Part shown: one piece after another, positions 13,224-24,863 of the stretch
Layout of the letters: every line of letters starts with the position of its first letter
How positions within the stretch are numbered: the first letter of the stretch is position 1
From: Holothuria scabra
Lineage: Eukaryota; Echinodermata; Holothuroidea; Aspidochirotida; Holothuriidae
Length of the DNA: 64,000 nucleotides
Assembly (NCBI GenBank): GCA_037179385.1
Contig: CM074179.1
Span: 7,068,001-7,132,000 of the forward strand
Direction: 5' to 3'
Program-made: the position numbers and the translations under genes
Notes under the pieces: model-generated
What the model saw: the letters and a program-made list of their open reading frames with translations, nothing else
Told to the model about the DNA's origin: nothing
Database searches by the model: none

Positions 13224-14020
13224 CATGGGCGTCTGCAAGGGGGGGGGGGCACTCCCCCCCCCCCCCGGAAAATCAAACTTGTGAAAAAAATAATTAAAAA
13301 TTAAAATAAAAAAAATTAAAAATAAATCATCAAAATACCTTCACTCACAGCGTCAGTTTTTACTCGTGAAATATGCGGACATTTGACCAGGAATAGCAAA
13401 AGAGAAGATGGTGCAGTATGCTGAATAGTGAAATCGTAATTTGGGGACCATCATTCGTGATATCTATTGGAAATTTGTAATTGTAAAAACTATGTACTAG
13501 CCTAGTTGTCAGGTATGTAGTGTGCATATGGAATCCGACCATTGATGAATGCGTTGGTCTTGGCTTGGTCGCGTGCTGATCTCAAGTGGTGACGCGCGGG
13601 TGTAACTTGGATATGCAAGGAAAATACGGGGGTGGGGGAGGGGGTGTATGCATGGTTCATAATTAGGTAACGGACATAGGCCTATATAGGCTGTTTGACT
13701 GTTGTAAGTTTTATCGTGCATAGGCGTGCGAGGCCGTTACCGAGAGGCAGATTTCCCTTCAACAATTTTTTGCATCGAAAATTCTAAAAATCTAAAAATT
13801 ACAGACATGAAGTTCCTGTTTCAGGGCTGGGTACATGCAGCTTATAACACTCGCCAAGTGTCGTTTCCGGCCATCTGGAGGGTTTGTAAGGCCCAAAATT
13901 TTCTTGTACGCTCCGCGCCAACCGATGGTGTCGCTCCGCTAAGATAATGTACACAATTCAATCATCCATGAATGATCTTGCCCCCCCCCCCCCTTATAAA
14001 AATTTCTGCGGACGCCCATG
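13224..14020. mobile_element. Non-autonomous DNA transposon (CATGGGCGTC family), 8-bp TSD
   Basis: Terminal inverted repeats are CATGGGCGTCTGCA at the left and CATGGGCGTCCGCA as the reverse complement of the right. The identical 8-mer GCTATACA flanks both sides (13216-13223 and 14021-14028), a perfect target-site duplication that fits hAT-type insertion. The 797-bp interior has C and G runs and AT-rich sequence, with no transposase. A second member of the family lies at 37227-37498. It is much shorter, so this copy may carry extra inserted sequence. Confidence 0.85.
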
Positions 14021-14028
14021 GCTATACA

Positions 14029-17000
14029 CATGATAAAAACAAAAGAACCTTATGATAGTCGATTCAACAGCGAAGTATGCCTCGGTCATTCATCTCTAAC
14101 AAAGTATAGGCTACTAAGTCTTATCGTTAAGCTGTAGCAGATTCACTTTTCATCCCACCTGTGAATTTTAAAGTTTATAACACCCAAATTCTTGTTTGTT
14201 AATCAGCGAGTTACAACTCGCCGGGCGACTGACGATGTTTGATTACCATCAATTTCTTCAAGTATTTTTTCAACGTAATTCATAAACGTTGCATACTGGA
14301 TGAAAGCTACATTTGTCTTTCCGATCGGCCAAATACGATAAGATTTCTGACCGTTTTCAGTAGTTAAGTATTTCGCTGACCGCGGCATATTTTGCTGCAA
14401 ACGGTTCAAAAAAATAGCCAACACAATATTTACTGCTTGTGAATGGCCTCTCCTTCAAAATGGCATCAAAAATTCTTCTCTTCGCCCGCAAAAGTTAACC
14501 TAAAATTGGGAGCTTCTTCAAGCAACAATTTTTGCGGTCACGTGTGGGATTTGAACACGCGCGGAATTGTACGGAATGCTAGGAAGTTTTTTGTCTCACA
14601 CTTAGTTCTGTTTTTGTGCGGTGTTCTTTAGGAGTGTGCGGAGTTGTACGGACACGAGAATAATTGTACGGGAGTTACCCGTTCACAGTACTGTAGACTG
14701 TAGCTAATCCGACCAGAGAGTCGCCATGAGCAAGTGCTTGTTTACGCTATATTTATCACGTTGAGAGACTGCTGAACTGTATGTTTTGATACACCACAGA
14801 ATTGATATACATGTTATTGAATAAAATGAGACAGTTGCTAAGCACTCGACATTCTTCTTGGAAAAGGACAATGGATTATATTGTTTAACATTGTGAGCTG
14901 TTTTTCTTTCCCTGCTGTTTGAAAGGTAACTGAAAGGTCACAACGTTGACTGCAACGAGACGGTCCCAGGTGGGTGATTACGATCTTTTTCTGCCACATT
15001 CGGACAGTGACAGACAGCCATTTCGCAGTTAGGAGTTAAAATAAGAACCTCACCGTAATGAATTTGTGGGTAGAGACAATTATGTTTTGCCGCTAAGCTA
15101 CATATCCTCATTTGGCGCCAAGTTGTATCGTCAACAGATTCTTCTCACGTCAACTAATTTTTGCGGGGAGCGGGGCAAGCATTATCAACTGGGATAACCG
15201 AAATGCAAAACGTGGACAGTTTGCATCTTCGGAAATTATTCTACAGATATTTAAACTATGAAGATTCCTTAGGATACAGAAAAGCTTAAAATGAAGCAAC
15301 TGGAGACCCAAGCGTGTCTTGCCAACTACAGTAGTATTGTGATGGGTTGCAACCAAAAATTTTCGTCAAAATAAACTTGAAGTACACTACACCACAGTCT
15401 CAAACTAAGTCACAGCAAATTATTATGTACAAATCAATTCGCTGTGTCGAAAATTGGGGCTAATGAAATGACTGATCGTTTTCGTTTGTACAACTTGTCG
15501 GCAAAGGCTATTTATGAGAGAAAACGAATGAAAATGAGAAATGACGTTTTGATTATTTTCGAAATAAAAAAACATTCAGAGTGACGACTTAGACAAATAT
15601 GATAACGATAAAGGGGCGATGCTCACAGTTTAACAAGAAATTTCTTAACTGGATAACGACAACCCCAATCCCGCCCACGATAACAGTGAGCAATTTGTTT
15701 TTGAAATTTTGATTAGCAGTTTTGCTACTCATTATTAAAAATTGATTAGCAATAACCCCAAAATGATTAGCAAATTTTTATATTGGCATTTCCTATCTGT
15801 ATGTATTTTTATAGTAGTTTGTAAAAAAAACTACACAAGGGTAGGTCTGATATTACAGGTAATGAAACATGTGTTATGCGTCCATATGACCCATATTGCG
15901 TATCATAGAAGTATAACTACACTCAGGCAGACTTATGAGAGTAAACCAACTAGAGAACAGTGCCATCTTTTATTGACATTCATCAGATGCATCCATCCCT
16001 ACTCCCCATCATCATCCGTCTGTCCAGATTGTCACTAGATGGTTCTCCTACGATCTCCTAATGTCTCTTAAATTCTGAAGACAACGTAAAAGGTGATAGG
16101 CATACAAAATTATCTGGATGACATTCAATTCATTAAATAGTATCACAGAATGTGTAAATACTCAAACTAAGCCCTGCCTAATATTTTTAAAAACTTTACT
16201 TCAGCAATTCTCTTTTACGATATGTTTTCCTCGAGAGTTGCATACTTTGGCTCCTGTGCTACCCTAACAAGGTTTTATATTGATATTTCTGAGACTAGTC
16301 TAGTCTTGAGAGCAAACTTGCATTGATCGGCAGTTGCCGATTTGGAATGCGGTGTGGTTCGGCGCAAAGTTTCTTTGACGAAATCGTGAGTTATAATTAT
16401 GCAACATGAACAAAAGCATAAAATATTTACGCAGTGATCTAAACTTTCAAACAATGTTTACAGCCTTAAATATTCACCTTTTTAGGAATTGACCTGTGAT
16501 TTGAGAATGTATACTGTTATCGTGAGAATAATGTAAAGATTGATCGACGGCAAACGTCTCCTGTCGTTACCAGAATAATCAAGGGCAAAACCAGTTGCTT
16601 TCCGCGGCTTTCAGTCTGCCGTCGATGCCCAGTGTTATTTCCCCTGCGCACTGTTACAGCAAATAGGCTGTGTACATATTAGTAAACAATGCTCCTGCGG
16701 AGCAAGTTCATGGGTTAAAACTCTTGAAAGCGGGAAATTACGGTGGTTTCATTTAGAAACAAACATAATTTGCGGAGCAAGTACGGGGTTAGTTTTTCTG
16801 TTTTCCATGATCAGTTTTCAAGACTTCCAATATCTGTTTTTATTTTCCCCTAACATTATTTCGATCTATGAACATTCAAAATGACACCATGCTGTACCTG
16901 CTGAAATTTTCCATCGCAATTCTGCTATTCAAGATCGAACGATGTATCGCAATTACGAATTGATCATAATCTTTTAGCTAGTTGAAACCCCCATCACGTT

Positions 17001-17564
17001 CTGTGAAAAGCCAACATTCATTTTGCACAGTATGTTTTAGTTTTGCTTTTACTGAACCACGGACCGAACAGGTTAATTACTGTAGCCCAGAGTTACGTAT
17101 TGCACACAGTACGGTTGAAGCATTGTGCCACTGTTTCTTCGGCACATCGCACACATCATGACGATCCCAATTTCACGGCTAAGCCGTTCACAACTTCACA
17201 CAAATTCAGATAGTCTTTTCGCTAAAACAAACGACTGAAAATTTTACACAATGACGGCATGTAACGTGTTTCAACGATCCTGTACGCGTGCAATCGGCGA
17301 TCGGTATCGGCAAATCGACAAAAAGTTTTCGGCGCCCGCGCACACAGTGCGTCAACACTGAGTTGATCTGAGTGCACAAAAACATGGAAAAACATGCAAA
17401 CGAGAGTAAGGGCACACAATCGTGCACAGAAATGCAGCCATGGGAGTTGTACGTGAGCTGTACTGTACTTTTCAGTAGGGCACGTAGGGTGGAACTTATT
17501 CCCCGCCTTCGTTTGAAGAAAAGCAGATGGATAAGCCTAGATACGCTGTTAAAGATGGTTCATG
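14029..17564. other. Intergenic stretch, no gene seen
   Basis: No supportable coding exon was found. There is a short run of GATTAGCAA-containing repeats at about 15711-15775. The rest shows no clear structure to me. Confidence 0.5.
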
Positions 17565-17572
17565 GCAAGTAT

Positions 17573-19180
17573 AAGTGTTCCACCGATAATGCTCTAATTG
17601 GTAATTTACCGACTATTTAATTAAACAATCGGCCCGATGCCAATTTCCGATCACCGATTATTAGAAAGAGGGAAGTCACGTTTGTCACTTTAGTATGTGC
17701 CCCTTGCTTCGTGCATATATCGTATTACCACAACCAGTTCAGGATGGAAAATATTGGGAATAGTTCTGTTCGTTTCACGAATGGGATAGCCTATCTTTTT
17801 TGCAGGTGAAATATTTTCACTTCAAAAGTGGAGATACAAATCAACCCTTAATACTGTACAATTGTGTGCAGTTGATGTCACATGCCCATCGATAATTTAG
17901 TTCAAAGGCCAACATCATGCTCTGTCTGGTTTTCATCCCTCAATCATGTCAGAACAGTGTATTCTTTTACTTTACTGGGTTGTAGTTGCACACTCTAGAT
18001 CTCCTGCTTTAACGAACCCCATGTAAAGCAATCATGATAATCTTAGCAGTTCTGGGCACCTGTATAACGTATCTTATGGTTCCTTTCCGATATAAATATT
18101 CCCATATATTTTTAGCAGTTCTGGTCCAAAACTCCCGTCTTGTTTAAAAAGAATCTGCAACTGAAATGCATGTAAGTCCGATCCCTGAAAAACCCATGTA
18201 CGCAGAGATTTGTGATGCCATTTCTAGGTGAATTTAGTACAAGGCTCTCCCGGCTTGGCTAGCCGGCATTACAAGTGCGATCGGTCGTAACACAAACTCA
18301 ACGGGAAAATTTGTCCCGAGACCGAGTATTTTCACACACTAATCACATAGGCCAAGGCGTGAATTGTGATTGGCTGCGTAGAATCAATGCAATTGACCAA
18401 ATCACGAAGTAGGGGCCAATATTAAATTTGCAATGGATCTTTTGCATATGATGTCACTGAGCAAGTTATGATGCCTTGTTTGGCGGTAAAAACGGACACG
18501 CACGTAAGTCTAGTGCATGCGTTGGCCAAGAAGTTTGCTGCAAGAGACCACGTGCATTACTGTTTTCATTTGCAATTACGTCGTATGACAACATTGCTTA
18601 AGTCCTACTGTAAGTAACATTGCAGAAGGAATGCTGGGAATTACTTAATTTATGCAAGGTAATAACCACCAAACTTCACAAGATTCTAGGTGCTAAGTGT
18701 ACCAAACGTGCACAAATAGGTATGCAAAGCTTGGGGATTTAAAAAAACAGGCGAAACACTGCAGCTAGATAGTCTGTGCTCTGTGTTTTGTGCAGAACAG
18801 TTTGAAGAGCAATTTACGGGCGCTTTCTGTGAGAGAGCAAGAAATACACATTGAATGCACTTCTAAATCAAATTCCAAGTAAAATTACTGGGTTATAGTG
18901 GAAAACATCAAACGATCATACCCATGACAGGGGTTAAATTTACATGTTTGTGATTATCAGTGCATCCCGTTTTGGCGGGAAGTTAAAGGATTGAGTATTT
19001 ACCGAAATTTGAACAAAATCAGGAGCAAGTTTTAAGTATATTTAGCCCCTTTCGCCAGTTTGCAAATAATTGGTGGTAATGATTGGTTGAATGGCAGAAT
19101 TTTACCGATGCCGATTATTTACAGACAACGGAAAAATTGGCCTGATGCCGATTCCTTAACAGATGATTGGTCGAACACTA
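17573..19180. mobile_element. hAT-like non-autonomous transposon, copy A, perfect 8-bp TSD
   Basis: The identical octamer GCAAGTAT flanks the element at 17565-17572 and 19181-19188. The ends are AAGTGTTCCACC (left) and TAGTGTTCGACC (reverse complement of right), followed by subterminal CCGATTAT / ATAATCGG-type motifs. The 1608-bp interior has no long reading frame. It aligns throughout with copy B at 19903-22398, including blocks such as CAGTTCAGGATGGAAAATAT and TTTTGGCGGGAA. The 8-bp duplication and TIR style place it in the hAT superfamily. Confidence 0.88.
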
Positions 19181-19188
19181 GCAAGTAT

Positions 19189-19902
19189 GGTAATTATAGG
19201 TGCATTATTAAAGCTGTGAGGCAGTTGTAGAATTGTGTGGCGAGTTCGGCTTGCAAACGTCTTGATTTCAGGAGGCGTATGGGCAAGGACCATGTATGGA
19301 GTAAGTCTTACGGCAGGGTTCTACCCAGTCCATTCAATTTACTTTTTTAAGTCAGCACCCAGTTTGAAATTTCACCACCCAGTTTGAATCTCTCAGCCCA
19401 GTTTGAATTTCATTAGTCAAACTGTAAAAATAGGCTACACAGTATCAGACACACAACTTTCAATTGAATGATTGAACTGATACTGGAAATACCCAAAAAT
19501 CATGCAACTGACTACAGATTATGTCATTTAGATCTTGAGATATGGAAAACATCATGTGAGAAGATGCAATGTAGATTAACTCCCACCTGGTTTGATATTT
19601 TCTCTGGCCAGAACCCTGTTATGGTTAAGTGAAGTACACGGTCCTGTTTAGTGTTTCCTCTAAGAAATTAACCATTGGGTCAAAACGACCGGTTTGGAAA
19701 ATTTTGACTTAGTAGAATTGTTAAAGGCATGGAGCTGTGCACGCCACGTGAGCCCCGACTGGTGGGGTCTAGGGGCGAAACCCCTGGCAGCTCCTGAGTT
19801 TTAGGGGTTTTATAGGCATAAAAAGACTGTTTCCAGGGGTGAAATTTCTTTTATAATGCTCCTGTATTTTGGTACGTTTATGTGCTAGGTGATGATAAAA
19901 AG
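19189..19902. other. Spacer between two hAT copies
   Basis: No gene is seen. Three CACCCAGTTTGAA-like near-repeats occur at about 19358-19412. A member of the GGGGCGAAACCCC repeat family lies at 19761-19850. Confidence 0.5.
19761..19850 (+). repeat. Interspersed repeat, GGGGCGAAACCCC family
   Basis: CTGGTGGGGTCTAGGGGCGA, then AACCCC and GGTTTTATAGGCATAAAA, parallels 9330-9430. The family is unknown. Confidence 0.5.
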
Positions 19903-20897
19903 TAGTGTTCGACCAATTATGCTATAATCGGTGATGACCAATGACCGATTATTCAATTTAACAATCGACCAGATCCGATTATGTGAAAGAGGGAAGGGAT
20001 TATACCGATTATTAGAAAGAGGGAAGTCCTATGTTTGTCTCTATAGTAGGGGCCCCTTGCTTCGTTCATATCGTATTACCAAAACCAGTTCAGGATGGAA
20101 AATATTGGGAATAGTTCCGGTCGTTTCACAAGCGGGATATCATTTTTTAGGGTATATAGGCCTACTGCTACTTCAAAAGTGGAGATACGAATCAACCATA
20201 AATACAGTAGAATTGTTTGCAGTCGATGTCACGTGCCCTTTGATAATGTAGTTCTTAGGCCAACATCGTGTTCCGTTTATTTTTCATCCCCAACCATGTG
20301 AGAATATTTGCATCCTTTTACTGTACTGGGTTGTAGTTGTGTTAATGATCTGTAGCTACTATCCCGCTTTCAATAACGAACCCCATGTACAGCAATCATG
20401 ATAATCTTCGCAGTTCGGGGCAGCAAAACAATTGCACCCAATTAACGTATTCTATGGTTCCTTTCGGATATAAATATCCCCGTATATTTTTAGCAGTTCT
20501 TGTCCAAAGCTTACGTCTTGTTTCAAGGAATCTGCAACTGACATTCACGTAAGTAAGATCCCTGAAAAAACCCACGCACGCAGAGATTTGTGCCACAGAT
20601 TCTTGGTGAATTCTAGCACGGGGCTCGCCCCGCTGCGCTAGCCGGCAATATGAGCGGAAGTGCGATCGTCGTAACACAAAGTCCATGGGAAAAGTTATCA
20701 CGAGACCGAGCATTTTCACACACTAAATCACATAGGCGAAGGCGCGAGTTGTGATTGGCTGGTTAGAATCAACGCAATTTAGCCAATCACAATGCAGGGT
20801 TCAATTTAAATTTTGCAATGGATCGTATGCATATGTCACCAAGCAAAACATGATGATGCCTTGTTTGACGGTAAAAACGGACACGCACATATAGTAA

Positions 20898-21781
20898 AGG
20901 CCTGTCCACACAGGATGCGTTGCGTTCCGTTCCGGATATGACACGGCATGTCACTTTTATCACTTTGCACATAAATGAATGAAACCATCCACACAGGATG
21001 CGTTGCGTTCCGTCATGTTCGATGCGGAAAAAAAAGTTGACGTATCCTTCCGGATGCGTCAAATTTTGGCAAAGTCCATTTGCGTTCAGAAACAGAGTTG
21101 ACGTACGGAAGCATGTTTTTCTTTCATGAAATGCAATTTAACGGGACATGGATGCAAAATAGTACTATGCTTTAGCTTAAAATCACAATGAAACGCCTGT
21201 AAATAAATAGAAAAGCTCATTTTAGGGGCATTTTTTCACAACATTGGGAATGAATACGGTACCCACTACCCTTGTGATATTATTGACTGCGGTAGTGGAA
21301 AAACGTTGTATTCATTGTTGGGACGGTAGGCAGGGGAAGTCTGGACACTAGACATGGCTTCACAGGGACATTTCACGGCACACAAGAAAATATAAATATA
21401 CAATTTAGTGTATATAATCAGTGGCGTAGCTTCGGGCCCTTATGGGATCGAGCCCTTCTCGTCTGTGGAGAATGAGAGCCACAATGGCTACGTCGTCGTC
21501 ACTGCTAGAGTCGCTCATGGTAGTCATATTGAATATCGTTAGTGATGGTGACTGTGGCCGGTTTGCTGTAACTTTACCACGATTTGAAGACACTATTTTG
21601 TCAGTCATCATGCATTGTCATTGGAAATTACACACTGCATCTCAAAGTGACGCAATGAAATTGACAAAGTGTGTACGCATCCTGTACAGACAGGCATGCG
21701 TCTTGACGTATCCGGAAGGAGGCGGGGAAAAAACATGTCGTATCCTGAACGGAACGCAACGCATCCTGTGTGGACAGGCCT
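20898..21781 (-). mobile_element. Nested PIF/Harbinger-like element, TAA target duplication
   Basis: Both ends begin AGGCCTGTCCACACAGGATG and stay identical for 35 bp, with further similarity to about 48 bp. TAA flanks both sides (20895-20897 and 21782-21784). The homologous empty site in hAT copy A has a single TAA (CACGTAAGTCTA), which proves the boundaries. A 3-bp TWA duplication and a GC-rich TIR fit PIF/Harbinger. An acidic-leading frame on the minus strand (21408-21515) looks like the start of a Harbinger transposase. Subterminal copies of GGATGCGTTGCGTTCCG also occur. Confidence 0.85.
21408..21515 (-). pseudogene. Fragment resembling Harbinger transposase N-terminus
   Basis: The minus-strand frame reads MSDSSSDDDVAIVALILHRR. 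HARBI1-like nucleases often begin with the same kind of Ser/Asp-rich start followed by a hydrophobic-Arg stretch. The frame then runs into sequence resembling a hAT terminus (reverse complement of CAGTGGCGTAGC at 21420) and stops. No DDE residues are present, so it is non-functional. The identification rests on a short stretch and is an inference. Confidence 0.4.
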
Positions 21782-22398
21782 TAAGTCTACTGCATTGTGG
21801 GCCAAGAAGTTTGCCGCATGAGACCATGTGCATCACTGTTTTCGTTTGCAATGACGTCGTATGACAACATCGCATAATTCCTAATGTAAATAACATTACT
21901 GAAGGAATGCTGGGAATGGCTTAATTTATGCAAGATAATAACCACCGAACTTCACAAGATTCTAGGTGCTACGTGTACAAAACATGCACAGATATCAGAT
22001 ATGTGGGAGATGAAAAAATGGCGAAACACTGCAGCTCCGTAGTCTGCACAATGTCTTTTGGTGCAGAACAGTTTGTACAGCAACTTACGCGGCGCTTTCT
22101 GCGAGACTGCAAGGAATACACCTTGATTGCTACTCTAAATCTAATTCCAGGTAATACTACAGGGTTATAGCTGTAAATATCAAACGATCATCCCCATGGC
22201 AGGGGTAAAATTTACACGTTTGTGATTATCAGTGCATCCCGTTTTGGCGGGAACATAGATGGATTGAGTATTTACGGGAATTAACGAAACTAAGAGCAAG
22301 TTGCATGTATATTTTAGCCCCTTTTTCCAGTGTGCAAAATAATCGGTGGTAATGATCGGTTGAATGGCAGAATTTTACTGATGCCGATTATTTACCGG

Positions 22399-24300
22399 GG
22401 AGCAAAATGAAACCCTTTTTTTTTTATTTTTCACCACAAACATCAGTGCGTCAAATCTATATAAGTCATTGCGTCAAAATCGCGTCATAGCGGCTTAGCG
22501 GAATCACTGGTCCTGTTCAAGAACTAGCCAGGGCCTAAGGTTAGGCATAGGGCACAAGGGCTAATGCCACAGACGGCCATAGGGCTGGTGGATAAGCCAC
22601 TGTGCTGACTGCAAATTATTTTGAATAAGAAATCGCACAACTGTTTGTCAAATGTTAATGAAAAACTTGTGTTTTTCGAAAAATCCCTCAACTCACCAGC
22701 AATAAGAAGAAACTTTCCAAAGTGTAGAATACCTTTTCAAAGTTAAATTTGAAATCGAACAAAAAATCATGATCAGTTTTTTCCTAGTAACCACTTTTCG
22801 GTTTCTCTCAAATTCAAAACACCAAATCAAATTAAACCGGTTTTAACCAGTTTCAATTTGAAAACCGGTTTCCTGAACAGCTGTACCCCAAGTAGAGCCC
22901 GGCCAAGTCCCCACACCACAAGCCACAAGCCTAGTAGATGCCACTGTCAATTACCCTGGCCTTCCAGGTTGTGTGAAATCCCAGGGCAAGTTCTGTCCTT
23001 GTGGGGACAAAATTACTGTAAAGCCTATGGCCAAATCCCCACTCTAAGCCTGACCATCCCCAGATCTATGGAGTCGACCAGGGTGCATTCCATGTAAAGC
23101 CCACGTGGAAGGTATGCCAAGGTTTTCTGGTCTTACACTGTGATTTTCTGTGCACATTCCATACAGTGCTAAATTGCAACTTGTAGGCGTGGGTACTGTA
23201 CAATATGACACATACATGGTCAACGTGCAGAATGCATGGACATGTATATATGGTACACACACAGTAAGCAACAATCCATATACCATTGTACATACTTATA
23301 TACATACTGCATGCACCATTCATTGGCAATACAAATACTGTATGGCACAGTATACTATACGCTTATCATACAACAGGAATTAACAGACATGCGGGGAGTA
23401 CAGCTTGCCCCCAGCTATGCTGAGAGGAATTTGGTGCTCACGCCAAAGGTCTTTATGTTGGAGTGCATGAAATGCAGACTGGGGCGTAAGGCTGCCACTG
23501 TAATCGAGATATCATGATATCATTGATATAATTTTGCCCTGATGATATCAATCCATGTTTTGTCAAGACGTAAAACGGCGAACCAAGTAGACAACTAGTC
23601 CACTGTGAAATCTCTTATTTTAGTCTCTTTAGTTAGTAACCTAAAATCATAATTTATATTGTCACAAGAATCGCAATATGGCACTTTTTTTCAAAGGCAA
23701 AGGTCTTAAAATAAATGTATTTCTGATGGAACTTTGAGCTCCTAACTAAATTTTATCAGCTTGGTTTAAGTATACTGAGTATATATATGTTCTTGACACT
23801 GTATATGATTATTAGCATGCTGATGGCAAATGTGTAGACCACAGTTTTAATTGTGCGATATCATGATATCGTTGTGGAAATGCTGGTGGTTTCAATAAGT
23901 GAAAAATGTTTATCATGGCAGTACTACTGGGGGATTGCTGATAGCTGTTCTGGGGAGAGGTCTGATGTCCTGGGGGTCTTCCCTTGTAAACAGAAAATTT
24001 TTTGCTCACGTCAATAACGTACATGTGTTTACATGTGGTGCTAAATTTGAATTGCACACTTTAAACAACCCTTCCAAAAAATTCAGCACAAGGTGTTCAG
24101 AATTGGTCTGGGAGGTGTACCCAGGCACAATGGCTAGTGTAGAACCCTGCTTATACAATCTGCTCTGCTACTTTAATAATTCTTAATATTGAGCCTTTTT
24201 AAATTTAACACTTATTGGCACAAATAGCACTTGTCATCATAATTCCATGAGAGTAAGGAGCAAAAATCTCAAATATTGTATCTTCTGTGGTATGCCTAGT
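22399..24300. other. Intergenic upstream of RPL15, no gene seen
   Basis: No coding exon was recognised. The stretch at 23160-23380 is rich in CATA/TACA dinucleotide-like sequence. Palindromic GATATCATGATATC occurs at 23508-23521 and again at about 23857-23870, which suggests the ends of a degenerate hAT-type element. Confidence 0.5.
23490..23880. mobile_element. Possible degenerate element with GATATCATGATATC ends
   Basis: The same 14-bp self-complementary motif occurs near both ends, about 350 bp apart, in AT-rich non-coding sequence. No target duplication could be fixed, so this is a weak call. Confidence 0.25.
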
Positions 24301-24372
24301 AGTGAGCTACAACTGGAAAAGGGCTGTGGCCAACTCAACTTAAACCAATTGGTGAGGAACTGGGAAGTAAAA
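24301..24372 (+). repeat. SINE tail copy 1 (5'-truncated)
   Basis: AGTGAGCTACAACTGGAAAA, then GGCTGTGGCCAACTCAACTT, AAACCAATTGGT and AACTGGGAAGTAAAA. It matches the 3' part of the fuller minus-strand copy at 30487-30724. Confidence 0.7.
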
Positions 24373-24510
24373 CTCTAGCTTACAAAAAAAATTTAGTAGT
24401 GGTCTTTGTGAACTTTCCTTGTCTGAAAAAAAAATTGAAATTTATTTACTGTAAGAGTAAGACCCCCTTCCTCTCAAAATGAAATAGCTGTGATACATTC
24501 AACTTGCCAA

Positions 24511-24574
24511 CAACTTGAAAAACGGCTGTGGCCAGCTCAACTTGAACCAATTGGTTGGAAACTGGGCTGTAAAA
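24511..24574 (+). repeat. SINE tail copy 2 (5'-truncated)
   Basis: It carries CGGCTGTGGCCAGCTCAACT, then GAACCAATTGGTTGGAAACT and GGGCTGTAAAA, the same tail as copy 1. It lies just upstream of the RPL15 start. Confidence 0.7.
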
Positions 24575-24691
24575 CACCATCTAAATGCAGTAACTAACTG
24601 ACCAACTTGCATACACCTTCATCAGAGCATATTCTGAATTCATCTTTCTGTTACCTTTATAGTGTTGGAACCCATTTGAAATCTTTCCAAG

Positions 24692-24863
24692 ATGGGAAGT
24701 CACAAGTATATGGCAGAGACATGGAAAAAGAAGCAGAGTGATGTCATGAGGTTTCTCAGGAGGATCCGGACGTGGCATTTCAGGCAGCTGACATCAGTGC
24801 ATCGTGCATCAAGACCTACACGCCCTGATAAAGCCAAGTCTCTTGGATACCGTGCTAAGCAGG
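24692..24863 (+). CDS. RPL15: RPL15 coding exon 1
   Basis: It encodes residues 1-57 ([10 protein letters not shown] to GYRAKQ) plus the first base of a Gly codon. The donor is GTAGGT at 24864. The ATG sits in CAAGATGG, with G at +4. Confidence 0.96.

Larger units (their letters stand above)
19903..22398. mobile_element. hAT-like transposon, copy B, 3'-truncated, with nested insertion
   Basis: The left end TAGTGTTCGACC matches the TIR of copy A, and homology to A runs to GATGCCGATTATTTAC at 22398. There it stops about 60 bp short of the expected right TIR, so the 3' terminus is lost. No second copy of the left flank (ATAAAAAG) is seen. An 884-bp Harbinger-like element sits inside at 20898-21781. 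Without it the copy is about 1.6 kb, the same size as A. Confidence 0.8.

Noticed and set aside
17205..17427. Overlapping minus-strand frames with Cys-rich content
   Set aside because: No recognisable domain, no splice context, and two frames overlap, so probably chance.
21928..22170. 80-residue frame inside hAT copy B
   Set aside because: The homologous part of copy A does not preserve it, and it has no transposase motif.
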